Of a DNA stretch of 55,078 bases, positions 1 through 9,701 are shown piece by piece. This DNA comes from Macrococcoides goetzii. Its GTDB lineage: Bacteria > Bacillota > Bacilli > Staphylococcales > Staphylococcaceae. A program made the position numbers and the translations under genes. The notes under the pieces are model-generated. The model was not told where the DNA came from and ran no database searches. It saw nothing but the letters and a program-made list of their open reading frames with translations. The number at the start of each line of letters is the position of its first letter. Positions within the stretch are counted from its first letter, which is position 1. The stretch covers positions 1-55,078 of the forward strand of contig NZ_MJBI02000010.1 of assembly GCF_002742385.2 (NCBI RefSeq), read 5' to 3'.

Positions 1-600
1 AGCGTCATCGTTCCAGTCTGTGATGATATCCGGTGTACCGATGATCTGGTTGTTCGCATCATCGTATGTTAAACCTGATGGTAGGCCTGTTACTTCTTCC
101 GTCGTGTCGTTATCATCTGTGATCGTTACTGGGATTGGCGTGATCGCCTGTCCTTCTGTAACTGTCGCATCTGATGCATCCACCGTCGGTGCTGTTGTAT
201 CTGCTACCTTCGGATTGTTATCCTCTGTATCAGGGATTCCGTCGTTGTCATCATCTGTATCTGTTACATCAGGGTTTCCGTCACCATCCGTATCACGCTG
301 TACTGTGATTGTGATTGTTTCCTCTGTTACGTTACCTGCTTCATCCGTCACTTCGATCGTCACTGGGAAGTCACGTGTCTCTTCGTACGTGCCTGTCGCA
401 GCGTCATCGTTCCAGTCTGTGATGATATCTGGTGTTCCGATGATCTGATTGTTCGCGTCATCATACGTTAAGCCTGATGGTAGGCCTGTCACCACTTCTG
501 TCGTGTTACTTTCATCTGTGATCGTTACTTCGATCGGCGTAATCGCCTGTCCTTCTGTAACCGTCGCATTTGATGCATCTACATTCGGATCAGCTCCAGA
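1..600 (-). repeat. 399-bp (133-residue) tandem repeats inside the surface-protein gene
   Basis: The bases from position 2 onward recur almost unchanged from position 401 (gcgtcatcgttccagtctgt in both), a period of 399 bp or exactly 133 codons, so the repeat keeps the reading frame. The copy ending near 590 is the first full unit after the unique region. Further copies must continue beyond the left edge. Each unit encodes an Ig-like module with [20 protein letters not shown] followed by an Asp-rich calcium-loop-like stretch. Confidence 0.85.
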
Positions 601-3600
601 AACAATTTGTGAAACTAAATTATTTGGATCTAGAGTTAACGTTCCATCAGCTGTATTGTAACTGCCATTCGCAATATTTTCCGAATTATCTACAAAAACT
701 GCAAATACTTCAGTACCTTCAGTTAGTGGTGTATTCAACGGTACAGTATAATTTCCATTTGCATCTACTACTGCAGTATATAAAATATTGGCATCCTTAT
801 CAGTAATAATAACCAATGTATCTGGTTCAGCGCTTGATCCCGTAAGTTCAGTATCTGTAGGTGAAATAGGATTTAAAGTTCCAATTTGAGGTGGAATTGT
901 GTCATGGACATTAAATATATGCTTAGTTTCATTGCCATCTTCATCTACTGAAATAACGTAATTTAAGCCTCCAGTGATTTTATATTTATCTCTTACTTCA
1001 AAAGGTACTGATATAGAAAAGTTACCATTCTCATCCGCAATACCTGTGAAAGTTTCGCCATCATAAAATTGAATAGTTATAGTCGAACCTGGTTCAGCAG
1101 CACCTACAATGTTAGGATCAATCGTTGAATAAATATCTGGACCAAACTGTTCAGAAATAACATGAGGAGTTTGCAATACATCTATCACTACATCTATTAT
1201 CTCCGTAGAATTATCAGGATATGTTACCAACACTTGAACAGTTACTGGACCCGGTGATACTGTCGAATCCGGACTAACACTAATAGTTCCATCGGCATTA
1301 ACTGTTACCCATGAAGGTAAAGTGCCACTTGGTGAATATTGTGTACCTATAGGTGGTGTAGTATCATCTACATTTAATGGTGCTGGTATTGTCACACTTT
1401 GTCCCCACTCAACTACAGCATCTTTGTAATTTGGTTGATTAGTATCGGCATCTAAAACTACTGCTTCGACTAGAATGTCAAACTGTTCTTGAGTTGTAGT
1501 TCCATTTTCATCAGTTCCAATTACAGTAACTGTATAAGTCCCAGGAGTTGAAGGAGTACCTGTAATTTGGCCATTAGAATAAGTTAATCCTGATGGTAAA
1601 CCATTTACAGTAATTGTTGTGTCATTAGGTGTTCCGACATCATTATTCGAAATAACGATAGGCTCTATTGCTGTTCCAACTGTTGCAGGTGGAGCAGTAA
1701 TTGCCGCTATAACATCTACAACTGTAACTGTATTAGAAACTGGAGAAGTTCCATTAGAATTTGTTGCAGTTGAAGTTAATGTCGTTCCTTCTGTTAATGG
1801 TGTAGCTAATGTAATTACGCCAGGTGTTCCATCTGTTGGAATAACTACTGTTCCAACAATATTATTGTTGTTATCTGTAACAGTAACAGTAGATCCAGGT
1901 GTTCCTGTCACGTTTAACGTTGTGTCATTATTATCTACAGGAGAAATGACTGGTGCATCTGGTGCTTTAGCCACATCTGCCACAAATGAATCTGCTGCAA
2001 GTGCAGTAGTTAAATTTCCAGTTGACTCACCTTTCCAGAATACTGCTGATGTGAACGTCGTTGGCCCTGTGATATCAGACGGTACAGTAATTGGTTGGGA
2101 TCCAACAGTTCCATCAGCTCCTGATGTAACTGTTACAGGACCTCCAAATGGTTTACCATCTTTAAACCATTGTACTTGATACTCCGTATTTGGAAGTAAA
2201 CCATCAGTTCTTGTGTTCACTGTATCACCGATTGCTGCTGTATCGACTAATACATCATGCATAGGTGTATTTGCTAAAAGTGCAATTTGATTATTTACAC
2301 TGCTATTAAATCCAGTGTTTGCATCACTATCACCTATTGGTTCGAACATGTTGTTTTGAAAACTGTTTGACCAAACATTATAATTCTCCACTAAAGTAGT
2401 TAAATATATATAATCTGTATTAATATGACGGTCTTTTAAAAATGGATTGACAGTAAAATCCCATAATCGAGGATCAGTATTATTTAAGTCAGCATCCGCA
2501 ACTACTTTTCCGTATTCTTCAGCTGTAACTGTATTTGCACCTTTCGTATATGCATTGTAACCATACAATCCTTTAAATGGAATTAAGAAATTACCATTTT
2601 GGTCGACTGTTGCAACAACTGATTCAGCAATATGAGATCCTGCACCGTTTAACGCTTCATAATCTGCTATAATTTGTTTTTGAGCTGCTTTAAATTGATC
2701 TAGTGTATATCCTGGGTTTGCAGTTTTCCAAGCATCAAATTGTCGAGTTACTTCATCATTCACATAAGAAGCTGCTACTTGTGTACCTGTAGCAGGTAAG
2801 TCTCTGCCAGTATTATAATAAACATGGTTTGGTGAGCCAGCAATATCTCCACCATCGTACCAGACAGTTCCACTCACAATACCATAAGAACCTGTAGTAG
2901 TATATGCAGGTGTAGGTGTTTCTAATAAATTTGGATCACTATTCGGTATTTCTTGAAGGATTACTTCAGATGTTTCAATTACATTCACACCTGCTGTAAA
3001 GTTCCATGATTCGTTCGTTCTATTCGTTCTAGTATGGAAGCCTGTTACTTTATCCCCTTCCTTAATAACGTTATAAACCGATGGATCCGGATTTTCCACC
3101 CATGTCTTTACAGCGAATCCACCATCACCAGCGATTTGCCATTTAGTAATAACGTTACCATCTACATCTTTTACTTGATAACCTTTATTTGCTAAATCAT
3201 CTCCTGCTTTCCAGTCAGGGTTTAAGAAGTCAAATGAATATGATCCGTCTGCATTAGTCGTTGTATAGAAAACCGGAGAAACTGTACCTTGTCCGTCAAC
3301 CCATTGTAGATATACTTTCATTGTTGGTGCTGGGTTTGATTGATCACCCATATTGCCATCTTTATAGATCCACGCATGCCCTCTATAAGAATACAACTGA
3401 TCCATTGTTCCTTTAGTATAGATAGCACCAGCATTTAATTCTGATTCAATTGGAGAAGTTGCTGCCAATGCATTGATAGTACTTACATCACCTAATGCTA
3501 AAGTTGATAACGTCATTGGTGATGTACCAGTTGTTTCAACTGCATTAGCTGATAAAGCTAAACTTTCAGCATTTGTTAACGAAGAATCTGTAGTCGGGGC

Positions 3601-4587
3601 TAATACTGGTAATTCATTAGCTGCTTGACTATTAGCAATCGCTTGTAATAATAACGCTGTTAATTCTTCATTTGTTAAATTAGCATAATCTAAGTTTAAG
3701 TTAGCAACATACGCGCTAGCTTCTTCTTGAGTAATACCAGTATTTGATACTACTGTATCTGCTAATACTTGTTGTTTCTCAGCATCAGTTGTAGCTGTAG
3801 TTAATGCAGCTGTAGTATCTGCTACTGAAGTTGTTGCTTCTGTAGTTTCAGGCGCAGTTGCAACGTCAGGTGTTACTACTGGCGCTGCTTCTGTTGTTGG
3901 CGCTTCTGTTGTTGCAGTTTCTGTTGTTGCAGTTTCTGTTGTCACTGCTTCTGTTGTTGCAGTTTCTGTTGTTGCAGTTTCTGTTGTCGCTGCTTCTGTT
4001 GTCGGCGCTTCTGTTGTCGCAGTTTCAGTTGTTGGCGCTTCTGTTGTTGCTTCTACAATTTTGTTTGCAGTTACTTTAACAGCTTCACTCTTAACGTCGC
4101 CGTCAACTGTGATTACTGATACAACTTCTTCACTTGCTACAGTTAAACTACGGAATGTAAAAGTACCGTCAGTGTCTACAACTGTTTTTTCAATTGTTCC
4201 ATCAGCTAAGTGTAATTCAACCACTTGTCCAGATGTAGCAATACCAGTTAATTCAGTATTATCTGCATTAAACTCTAAGTTTTGTGCTTGTACTGGAGTA
4301 TTTACTGCTTCAGTTGTCGGAGCTTCTGTTGTAGGCGCTTCTGTAGTTGCTGCTTCTGTAGTCGCAGCTTCTGTAGTTGGGGCTTCGGTCGTAGGGCTAT
4401 CAGTTGATGGTGTTGCCGTCGTATCCGTTGTTGTCGTAGTCGTTTCAGCTGCATCAGCCGAATTGCCTAAGAACATTAACGAACCGATCAGGATTGACGT
4501 CGTACCTACTGTAAATTTACGAATAGAGTACTTGTTCAATTTGTTCGGCAAGAAATCCATTCTTTTGTTGTTGGGCTTTTTCTTCAT
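1..4587 (-). CDS. giant YSIRK-signal cell-wall surface protein, N-terminal part (partial)
   Basis: The frame stays open from an ATG at 4587 to the left edge, giving 1529 residues with no stop, so the C-terminus and any LPXTG anchor lie outside. A GGAGG site sits at 4598-4602. The signal peptide carries YSIRK at residues 20-24 followed by a hydrophobic stretch ending near ADA (about 42). Two Thr/Glu/Ala/Pro tracts built on TTEAP or TTEAT follow (about 44-90 and 178-245). Next come beta-rich modules (about 390-720) and Ig-like repeats, including one with a [18 protein letters not shown] signature near 990, typical of He_PIG putative Ig domains. The part nearest the edge has 133-residue repeats in which the same fold is fused to an Asp-rich DTDGDGNPD / DDDNDGIPD segment, like thrombospondin type-3 calcium loops. 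It is probably an adhesin or biofilm protein; ligand unknown. Confidence 0.9.
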   Translation of the reverse strand, partial: MKKKPNNKRMDFLPNKLNKYSIRKFTVGTTSILIGSLMFLGNSADAAETTTTTTDTTATPSTDSPTTEAPTTEAATTEAATTEAPTTEAPTTEAVNTPVQAQNLEFNADNTELTGIATSGQVVELHLADGTIEKTVVDTDGTFTFRSLTVASEEVVSVITVDGDVKSEAVKVTANKIVEATTEAPTTETATTEAPTTEAATTETATTETATTEAVTTETATTETATTEAPTTEAAPVVTPDVATAPETTEATTSVADTTAALTTATTDAEKQQVLADTVVSNTGITQEEASAYVANLNLDYANLTNEELTALLLQAIANSQAANELPVLAPTTDSSLTNAESLALSANAVETTGTSPMTLSTLALGDVSTINALAATSPIESELNAGAIYTKGTMDQLYSYRGHAWIYKDGNMGDQSNPAPTMKVYLQWVDGQGTVSPVFYTTTNADGSYSFDFLNPDWKAGDDLANKGYQVKDVDGNVITKWQIAGDGGFAVKTWVENPDPSVYNVIKEGDKVTGFHTRTNRTNESWNFTAGVNVIETSEVILQEIPNSDPNLLETPTPAYTTTGSYGIVSGTVWYDGGDIAGSPNHVYYNTGRDLPATGTQVAASYVNDEVTRQFDAWKTANPGYTLDQFKAAQKQIIADYEALNGAGSHIAESVVATVDQNGNFLIPFKGLYGYNAYTKGANTVTAEEYGKVVADADLNNTDPRLWDFTVNPFLKDRHINTDYIYLTTLVENYNVWSNSFQNNMFEPIGDSDANTGFNSSVNNQIALLANTPMHDVLVDTAAIGDTVNTRTDGLLPNTEYQVQWFKDGKPFGGPVTVTSGADGTVGSQPITVPSDITGPTTFTSAVFWKGESTGNLTTALAADSFVADVAKAPDAPVISPVDNNDTTLNVTGTPGSTVTVTDNNNNIVGTVVIPTDGTPGVITLATPLTEGTTLTSTATNSNGTSPVSNTVTVVDVIAAITAPPATVGTAIEPIVISNNDVGTPNDTTITVNGLPSGLTYSNGQITGTPSTPGTYTVTVIGTDENGTTTQEQFDILVEAVVLDADTNQPNYKDAVVEWGQSVTIPAPLNVDDTTPPIGTQYSPSGTLPSWVTVNADGTISVSPDSTVSPGPVTVQVLVTYPDNSTEIIDVVIDVLQTPHVISEQFGPDIYSTIDPNIVGAAEPGSTITIQFYDGETFTGIADENGNFSISVPFEVRDKYKITGGLNYVISVDEDGNETKHIFNVHDTIPPQIGTLNPISPTDTELTGSSAEPDTLVIITDKDANILYTAVVDANGNYTVPLNTPLTEGTEVFAVFVDNSENIANGSYNTADGTLTLDPNNLVSQIVSGADPNVDASNATVTEGQAITPIEVTITDESNTTEVVTGLPSGLTYDDANNQIIGTPDIITDWNDDAATGTYEETRDFPVTIEVTDEAGNVTEETITITVQRDTDGDGNPDVTDTDDDNDGIPDTEDNNPKVADTTAPTVDASDATVTEGQAITPIPVTITDDNDTTEEVTGLPSGLTYDDANNQIIGTPDIITDWNDDA

Positions 4588-4650
4588 TAATTATTTTCCT
4601 CCAATGATTTTTATATTGATTAAGATATAAAAATATTTTGATACAGTTGT

Positions 4651-4679
4651 ATTATGTAACAATTTAAACTAAAAGTAAA
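4651..4679 (-). promoter_or_regulatory. candidate sigma-A promoter of the surface-protein gene
   Basis: Read on the minus strand there is TTTACT (4679-4674), a 17-bp spacer and CATAAT (4656-4651), about 50 bp before the ribosome site of the adhesin gene. The -10 matches 5 of 6 and the -35 4 of 6 consensus positions. The region is very AT-rich, so chance matches are likely. Confidence 0.4.
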
Positions 4680-4895
4680 ATGATTAAATGCCAGTTATTT
4701 TTAAATTTTAATTATATAGATATTTAATTTTATATTGTGTAGTATTCAAATTATTCTTTCTCTCAGTTTTTCCCTATATTAACAGTCTTTCAATTCATTG
4801 ATTAAAATTAACTTTTATGTTTAATTTGAAATTATTATTTTTATTTCAAATGTGTCTATTTTGTGACAAACAAGAAATTATTTTAATTTGTATTC

Positions 4896-4933
4896 AAAAA
4901 AAAAATACTTCGCTTATTTTTTATAAGCAAAGC
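4896..4933 (-). terminator. Rho-independent terminator after the EVE-domain gene
   Basis: On the minus strand GCTTTGCTTAT (4933-4923) pairs with ATAAGCGAAGT (4917-4907) with one wobble, followed by a run of nine or more T (4905-4896). It lies about 120 bp beyond the stop at 5055. Confidence 0.75.
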
Positions 4934-5054
4934 ATTTAAAAAACGTTATTAAATGGCGTCTAATTAGGAATTCATCCGATTTAATATATTTATTGATGAA
5001 TTAATGGAAATAGTTATTTATTCCCTCATTTGTTTGTTACTTACTTGAACAGCT

Positions 5055-6602
5055 TTATTTATATGCATAAAATTTCATAAATTGATGCATATATACTGGA
5101 TATTGTGCTTTAAACTCATCAACTGTTTGAGTCGTTAAGGCGATTATCTTAAATTCCTGATCTAACTGATACGTCGCATCCTCATTTAATCCAATTGTTG
5201 CTCGCGTGAGTTCTTTCATGACTGGTAACGATACTTGTTCACCTTGAGCTGCATGGATAATTGGTTTCAGTTGCGTAGCATTTAAATGATGAAAATCTTC
5301 TATTAATATGTCATGTTTTATTGGACTGGCTAATGCTTCTGTAATAATCCCTTGATGAAATACGATATGATCTTCTTCTTTGATATATTGTCCATATAAG
5401 CTACCATTCGTCCACATTGAATCAGCTGTGTAAATTTTCAGATGCTCTCTTTTGAGCTGTAAATATTTAATCGCAGTATCCACTCCATTGAAATGCTCAG
5501 GTAAACTGAATACATAAATCATCTTCCATGGTTTCGGTGTAACTTTAGGTTTATGTGTTGCTGAAGGTTGTTGATTTGAACGCTGTGCACTTGTTTGTTG
5601 TATATTTGGTTGATAATCGTTTGAATGCTGTATATTGCTTTGTTCTGTTTGTTGCTGGATTGATTGGCTTTGAACGTACTGATTTGTCGTTGTATTCGTA
5701 TTAGCCTTTAATTGCTTTTCCATCGCACTTCTTCTTGCTGAGTATGTTGCTGTATCAATCATTTGTTGTATCGTAGGTGACTGAATCGGTTCAAGGTCTG
5801 TTGATGGATTTAAACATGTATCATACTGAATACGTGTAATTTCTGTCACGGATTCATTCCACTTCTCATGTAAGAAATATTGCGCACGTAATTGTGGTTC
5901 ACGGTCTAGTTCATAGATAGTACGTGGTGTAATGTCTGCTATATATTTTATCTTTACCGCTGTACTGTCTGTTCTTCCTGGAATCGGTTGATTTCGTTGC
6001 ATTCCTTCTATTATAATAGCTGTTCCGTATATACCTCTTTCAGGCATCGTTTTATAGATAATCACTTTATCCCCAGGTTGCATCTGACTATAATGTTTAA
6101 ATCCATTACGATTCACGCCATTAATGTTACGTACATAGATTGTATATATTTCATCTGCTTCAAAATCTATGTCTTCCTTCATTATAAAGTAACGATTAAT
6201 CTTCTCTTCATTTCGCCCAACGCGTACTATCTTTTCATAGTCTTCTTCAGATAACGGATTAAGCAGTTGTTCTTTCATACTGTTGATTGTCAGTTTAAGT
6301 GATTCATCTCGAATTAAATATTCTTTCGTAAATGGTGCGAGCTTTTCTTCATATTTAAAGTGGATTTTAATTTGTCCACGTCTTGGCTCTTCAACTTTTA
6401 AGACAGAGCCTGCCCCAAGTATGCCTATTTTATTCTGCACTTGATAGAAGATGACTTTATCTCCTGGCACTGCGCGTTTGAATGCTGTATATCCTTCATT
6501 CGGGTTAAAGTGTACTGTGGAATCGAACACTGATACTTGTCCCATTAAATCTTCGAAGTGATTAAATCTATTGTATCCACAATTCAGCCAAAAGTAGTTC
6601 AC
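5055..6602 (-). CDS. two EVE-like domains fused to a degenerate McrB-like AAA+ domain
   Basis: The chosen start is GTG at 6602, placed just after an AGGGGGAT ribosome site; an upstream in-frame TTG at 6626 would add 8 residues but overlaps that site. The 515-residue product starts with an EVE/PUA-like module (NYFWLNCGYNRF, then KRAVPGDKVIFYQ, about 1-95). A second similar module follows (IYTIYVRNIN, then MQPGDKVIIYKT, about 150-265). After a Gln/Asn/Thr-rich linker (about 285-355) the last 150 residues resemble the McrB/MoxR AAA+ core: LYGQYIKEEDHIVFHQG, a Walker-B-like HDILIEDFHHLN and sensor-like FKIIALTT. No P-loop GxxxxGKS/T is present. EVE domains often bind modified bases, so a role in sensing modified nucleic acid is plausible but inferred. 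No McrC or methylase gene is adjacent. Confidence 0.6.
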   Translation of the reverse strand: MNYFWLNCGYNRFNHFEDLMGQVSVFDSTVHFNPNEGYTAFKRAVPGDKVIFYQVQNKIGILGAGSVLKVEEPRRGQIKIHFKYEEKLAPFTKEYLIRDESLKLTINSMKEQLLNPLSEEDYEKIVRVGRNEEKINRYFIMKEDIDFEADEIYTIYVRNINGVNRNGFKHYSQMQPGDKVIIYKTMPERGIYGTAIIIEGMQRNQPIPGRTDSTAVKIKYIADITPRTIYELDREPQLRAQYFLHEKWNESVTEITRIQYDTCLNPSTDLEPIQSPTIQQMIDTATYSARRSAMEKQLKANTNTTTNQYVQSQSIQQQTEQSNIQHSNDYQPNIQQTSAQRSNQQPSATHKPKVTPKPWKMIYVFSLPEHFNGVDTAIKYLQLKREHLKIYTADSMWTNGSLYGQYIKEEDHIVFHQGIITEALASPIKHDILIEDFHHLNATQLKPIIHAAQGEQVSLPVMKELTRATIGLNEDATYQLDQEFKIIALTTQTVDEFKAQYPVYMHQFMKFYAYK

Positions 6603-6693
6603 AAATATATCCCCCTGTTTACTCAATTAGTTTTATTATAGTAAAGATTTTATCGGTATGATAGCGTTTTATGTTAAATTAATTTATTTTTAC

Positions 6694-6718
6694 ACTGATA
6701 TAAGTAGCTTATATCAGT
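6694..6718. promoter_or_regulatory. perfect 11-bp inverted repeat, candidate operator
   Basis: ACTGATATAAG (6694-6704) and CTTATATCAGT (6708-6718) are perfect inverted copies around TAG. It lies between divergent genes and just upstream of a possible extended -10 (TGTTAGAAT, 6736-6744), so an operator is more likely than a terminator. The protein that binds is unknown. Confidence 0.5.
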
Positions 6719-6735
6719 AGGTTTTTGCTCGAATA

Positions 6736-6744
6736 TGTTAGAAT
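6736..6744 (+). promoter_or_regulatory. candidate extended -10 promoter of the beta-helix lipoprotein gene
   Basis: TGTTAGAAT has the TGn extension before a TATAAT-like hexamer. The same TATGTTAGAAT string precedes the genes at 13646 and 54239. No good -35 is visible; that position is taken by the palindrome at 6694-6718. Confidence 0.4.
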
Positions 6745-6751
6745 GGACTGT

Positions 6752-6768
6752 ATCATAAATTTTATGAT
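6752..6768. promoter_or_regulatory. second palindrome, just upstream of the ribosome site
   Basis: ATCATAAA (6752-6759) and TTTATGAT (6761-6768) form a perfect inverted repeat around one T. It ends 4 bases before AAAGGAGAG, so it could be an operator in the transcribed leader or an mRNA structure affecting translation. Confidence 0.4.
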
Positions 6769-6785
6769 CCAAAGGAGAGTAAATA

Positions 6786-8309
6786 ATGTCTTTTAAGAAA
6801 AAATGGTTACTTCCAGCAGTTGCAGTTACAGTGTTACTAACGGGTTGCCAGGATACAGATAAAGAAAAATCAAAAGAAACAAGTACCGAAGAAACAAATA
6901 AAGAAAATGTTACTCAAGAAGCGCCTTCTATTAAAAATGCGAAACAAATTAATGTAGCAGATTTCGGAGCAAAGCCAGATGACAATAAAGATGATACGGA
7001 TGCAATAACACAAGCAATCGAAAAGTCAAAAGAAGAAGCTGTCGAAGTCGTGATTCCAAAAGGTACTTATGATACGAATAAAACGATAGAAGTAAATGAT
7101 ATTAAAGGGCTACATATTAAGGGTGAAGGTGCAATCATTAAACCGAAGAATCCGATGACAAATCCACCAGAATTTTATACGATGCGTCTAGCTTCAAGTA
7201 AAGATGCACTTTCTGAAATTGAAATTGAAGGCATCACAATCGATGGTAGTAAGAATCCTCAAGATTTATACTTTACGATGAAAAAAGCAGATGATTTCTA
7301 TAAAACTGCGATGACTAAAGGTATTGCGATTACGAACACTAAAAATTTAAATATTCATGACGTCAACTATAAACATATGTATGGTGGATATGCGATATTT
7401 GCTCAAGAATATCGCGATGTTAATATTCAAAATGTTAAGCTGGAAGATGTCGGTGGAGATGATATTACTGATAGCTTCGGTATGGCGATTTATTTAAGCG
7501 GTCATAAAGATGATGCTGTCGTTAACATTGATAAAGTAGTATCTAACGCTAAAACTTCAAAACGCTCAAAAGAGTATATGGGCTGGATCGGTGTCGTTTA
7601 TGAAAATGGTACGATACAAGATGCTAATGAAGATAACTGGCTGAAAGATCAAAATACAACAATCAATGTTACGAATTCTACATTCAATGATTATGAAACA
7701 ACATTCCATGTAGAGTCTACGTATGGTAATGTGTATTGGAACACTGATGATGTTAAAACACGTGCAAAGAGTTATTTCATTGCAGCAGGAGTAAACGGCG
7801 AACTACGTGAACGATCAAATAATGTCGAAATGAACCTACTACCTTTTGGTCGTAATGACATCGTTCATGGTGTTTATTATACTGAAGGAATGAAACCGAA
7901 GAATTATTCATTTGATATGTATAATTCAGTCGTAAATAACATTGAAATTGATGGCAAACGCTCACCAATATCTGCTGTTTACGCAAATAATACGACCGCG
8001 ACATTCCACAATACAACTTTCAATGATGTATCAAATCGTTTAGTTGCTAACGGTACTGGTACATTTATAGATAGTGTAGTGAACTTAACAAAAGAAGCAA
8101 ATAAAAATGAACTTGGTGAGTTCTCAGAAAATACACAGAAAATTAATCTTGAGAAATCAACAATAAACGAAGCGCCAAAGAAGACATCAGCGCAAAATGG
8201 CAAAGTACCTGAGAAACTGAAATCTACGAACAAACCTATTCCGAAACGCGAGAACCCTCTTGCACCAGCTGATTTAGGACGTGAAGTAGCACCATTGAAG
8301 GCTGAATAA
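6786..8309 (+). CDS. lipoprotein with pectate-lyase-like right-handed beta-helix
   Basis: This 507-residue protein starts with a lipoprotein signal (VLLTGC, lipidated Cys21) followed by a charged Lys/Glu/Thr linker to about residue 55. The rest begins with NVADFGAKPDDNKDDTDAI, the classic opening of the pectate-lyase-3/GH28-like beta-helix family, then VVIPKGTYDTNKTIEV, and continues with rungs of beta strands to about 460. Such proteins usually bind or cleave polysaccharides on the cell surface. I cannot identify catalytic Asp residues with certainty, so substrate and activity are open. The start follows AAAGGAGAG at a normal distance. It stands alone, is transcribed divergently from the EVE-domain gene and is followed by a terminator. 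Confidence 0.8.
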   Translation: MSFKKKWLLPAVAVTVLLTGCQDTDKEKSKETSTEETNKENVTQEAPSIKNAKQINVADFGAKPDDNKDDTDAITQAIEKSKEEAVEVVIPKGTYDTNKTIEVNDIKGLHIKGEGAIIKPKNPMTNPPEFYTMRLASSKDALSEIEIEGITIDGSKNPQDLYFTMKKADDFYKTAMTKGIAITNTKNLNIHDVNYKHMYGGYAIFAQEYRDVNIQNVKLEDVGGDDITDSFGMAIYLSGHKDDAVVNIDKVVSNAKTSKRSKEYMGWIGVVYENGTIQDANEDNWLKDQNTTINVTNSTFNDYETTFHVESTYGNVYWNTDDVKTRAKSYFIAAGVNGELRERSNNVEMNLLPFGRNDIVHGVYYTEGMKPKNYSFDMYNSVVNNIEIDGKRSPISAVYANNTTATFHNTTFNDVSNRLVANGTGTFIDSVVNLTKEANKNELGEFSENTQKINLEKSTINEAPKKTSAQNGKVPEKLKSTNKPIPKRENPLAPADLGREVAPLKAE

Positions 8310-8317
8310 TAATATTT

Positions 8318-8347
8318 ACACGGAAACTTATGTTTCCGTGTATTTTT
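8318..8347 (+). terminator. terminator after the beta-helix lipoprotein gene
   Basis: ACACGGAAAC (8318-8327) pairs perfectly with GTTTCCGTGT (8332-8341) around a four-base loop and is followed by ATTTTTG. Confidence 0.85.
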
Positions 8348-8364
8348 GTTTAGGGATTGTTTGT

Positions 8365-8642
8365 GGAAGTGGCGTCAAACTTTATCTGAAGACACTTTCT
8401 CGTACGATTCCTTAATATCATCTACGGAAGTGGCGCCAAATTGTTTTTGAAGACACTTACTCATACGATTTCTTAATATCTTCTTCGGAAGTGGCGCCAA
8501 ATTGATTCTGAAGACACTTACTCATACGATTCCTTAATATCGTCTTCGGAAGTGGCGCCAAATTGTTTTTGAAGACACTTTCTCGTATGATTTCTTAATA
8601 TCATCTACGGAAGTGGCGCCAAATTGATTCTGAAGACACTTA
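8365..8642. repeat. five tandem 61-bp repeats with a conserved GGCGCC core
   Basis: Copies begin at 8365, 8426, 8487, 8548 and 8609, exactly 61 bp apart; the fifth is partial. The shared part is GGAAGTGGCGCCAAATT, a short variable stretch, TGAAGACACTTAC, then a tail like TCATACGATTYCTTAATATC. AAGTGGC and GACACTT within a unit are near-complementary, so each can form a small stem-loop. The first copy has GGCGTC instead of GGCGCC. The period is not a multiple of 3, so the array is not coding, although the last copy contains the stop codon of the NERD gene. Confidence 0.9.
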
Positions 8643-9602
8643 CCCAACAAACATACCCCTATCTACCTTATACAAATAAATCTCTTCTTTAATTAACATG
8701 TCATCTGATTTACTCGCCACATATGCGGTCGATCGATTCACACCAATTTTCTCATATTCTGTGCTTAGCACTTTCTTAATGGTTGTCTTACCGACACCAG
8801 TAAAGTCAAAGATATCTTTAGAAGTTACACTGGTATTCTTCAATAAATATATTGCATCAAAAGCAAACCGAACTACAGCTTTTTTAGAATACTCACATCC
8901 ACAAGTGCATCTCACTTTTTTCGCATTTTTCTCCATTAGAGGCAAAAATCTTCGACACTTCGGACACTTTACTCCTTTTCTCATCAAATCAAATGGATAA
9001 TGATAGATGCGATCATACACGCCTTTATCGTAATAATAAGCTGATAAATTGCGTGCAATTTGTATTTCTTCTTTCGTTACTTCGCGTTCATTCAGACTTT
9101 TAATAATATCATCTAAATCTTTATTAAATAATATCCTCTTATCTCCTTTGTATCCGATAACTTCAAATTGCTCACCCACAAAAATCACATAACTTAGCAC
9201 TTCATAGTCAATACCTAATTTCCTTACGAGTTCCTGTAGTTTGTTGTGTTGAATGTCCAATTTATATAGCGGGTTATTAATAACGTAATTATTTTCACTC
9301 ATAAATACACCGTTATTATAATTATATTTTCCTTCATAATACTTTGTATCAAGGTGAACAATTTTCTTATTTGATACAATAATAAAGTCGTATTGTGATT
9401 CCCCTTTAATATTTAATCGCAAGTCCCAGATTTTAGCGCCACCTTCACAGTCTTTGATACGCTCATAAAAATATTCTTCACCTAATATACCTTTCTCTAA
9501 AGTAAATAATTTATCGCTATCATATTTATCGATTTGTATCCTATCTTTTACTTCTAAAAGATAACGTTCATAGTCATTTAATTCGCGAAGCTTTACAAAC
9601 AT
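8640..9602 (-). CDS. NERD-domain nuclease-like protein with zinc ribbon and HTH-like tail
   Basis: I place the start at ATG 9602, preceded by GGGGTGA; the longer frame to 9686 adds 28 residues without a ribosome site. The 320-residue product has a nuclease-related (NERD) domain at about 30-150, with EKGILGEEYFYERI, the motif QYDFIIVSNKKIVHLDTKYY (D...K, as in restriction-endonuclease-like folds) and later strands. Next is a zinc ribbon with CPKC and CTCGC (about 211-234). The tail DIFDFTGVGKTTIKKVL looks like a helix-turn-helix. A DNA-acting nuclease or helper is likely; no partner helicase or defence gene is next to it. The stop lies inside the last 61-bp repeat. Confidence 0.75.
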   Translation of the reverse strand: MFVKLRELNDYERYLLEVKDRIQIDKYDSDKLFTLEKGILGEEYFYERIKDCEGGAKIWDLRLNIKGESQYDFIIVSNKKIVHLDTKYYEGKYNYNNGVFMSENNYVINNPLYKLDIQHNKLQELVRKLGIDYEVLSYVIFVGEQFEVIGYKGDKRILFNKDLDDIIKSLNEREVTKEEIQIARNLSAYYYDKGVYDRIYHYPFDLMRKGVKCPKCRRFLPLMEKNAKKVRCTCGCEYSKKAVVRFAFDAIYLLKNTSVTSKDIFDFTGVGKTTIKKVLSTEYEKIGVNRSTAYVASKSDDMLIKEEIYLYKVDRGMFVG

Positions 9603-9668
9603 TAAGTCACCCCATTTAACATTTGTTAACACAACATTAATATACAATGTATTAAAGAATTTTTCCAA

Positions 9669-9696
9669 CAAAAAAAGAGTCCTCATATGGACTCTT
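9669..9696 (-). terminator. terminator of the regulator-exporter-small peptide operon
   Basis: On the minus strand AAGAGTCC (9696-9689) pairs with GGACTCTT (9682-9675) over a six-base loop, followed by a T run (9676-9669). It lies 5 bp beyond the stop of the small ORF at 9702. Confidence 0.85.
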
Positions 9697-9701
9697 AGTA
9701 C

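Larger units (their letters stand above)
4588..5054. other. AT-rich intergenic region between the surface protein and the EVE-domain gene
   Basis: This 467-bp stretch holds the adhesin ribosome site and candidate promoter at its left end and the terminator of the EVE-domain gene near 4896-4933. The remainder is AT-rich with runs of A and T. I see no convincing small gene. Confidence 0.6.

Noticed and set aside
4061-4630. Long plus-strand reading frames across the first 4.6 kb (for example the Val/Ser/Thr-rich 189-residue frame)
   Set aside because: They are antisense to the continuous adhesin frame, consist of reversed repeat codons (Val, Thr, Ser runs) and have no ribosome site.
8640-9686. 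Longer start of the NERD gene at 9686
   Set aside because: The extra 28 codons have no ribosome site and run across the operon terminator; ATG 9602 follows GGGGTGA.
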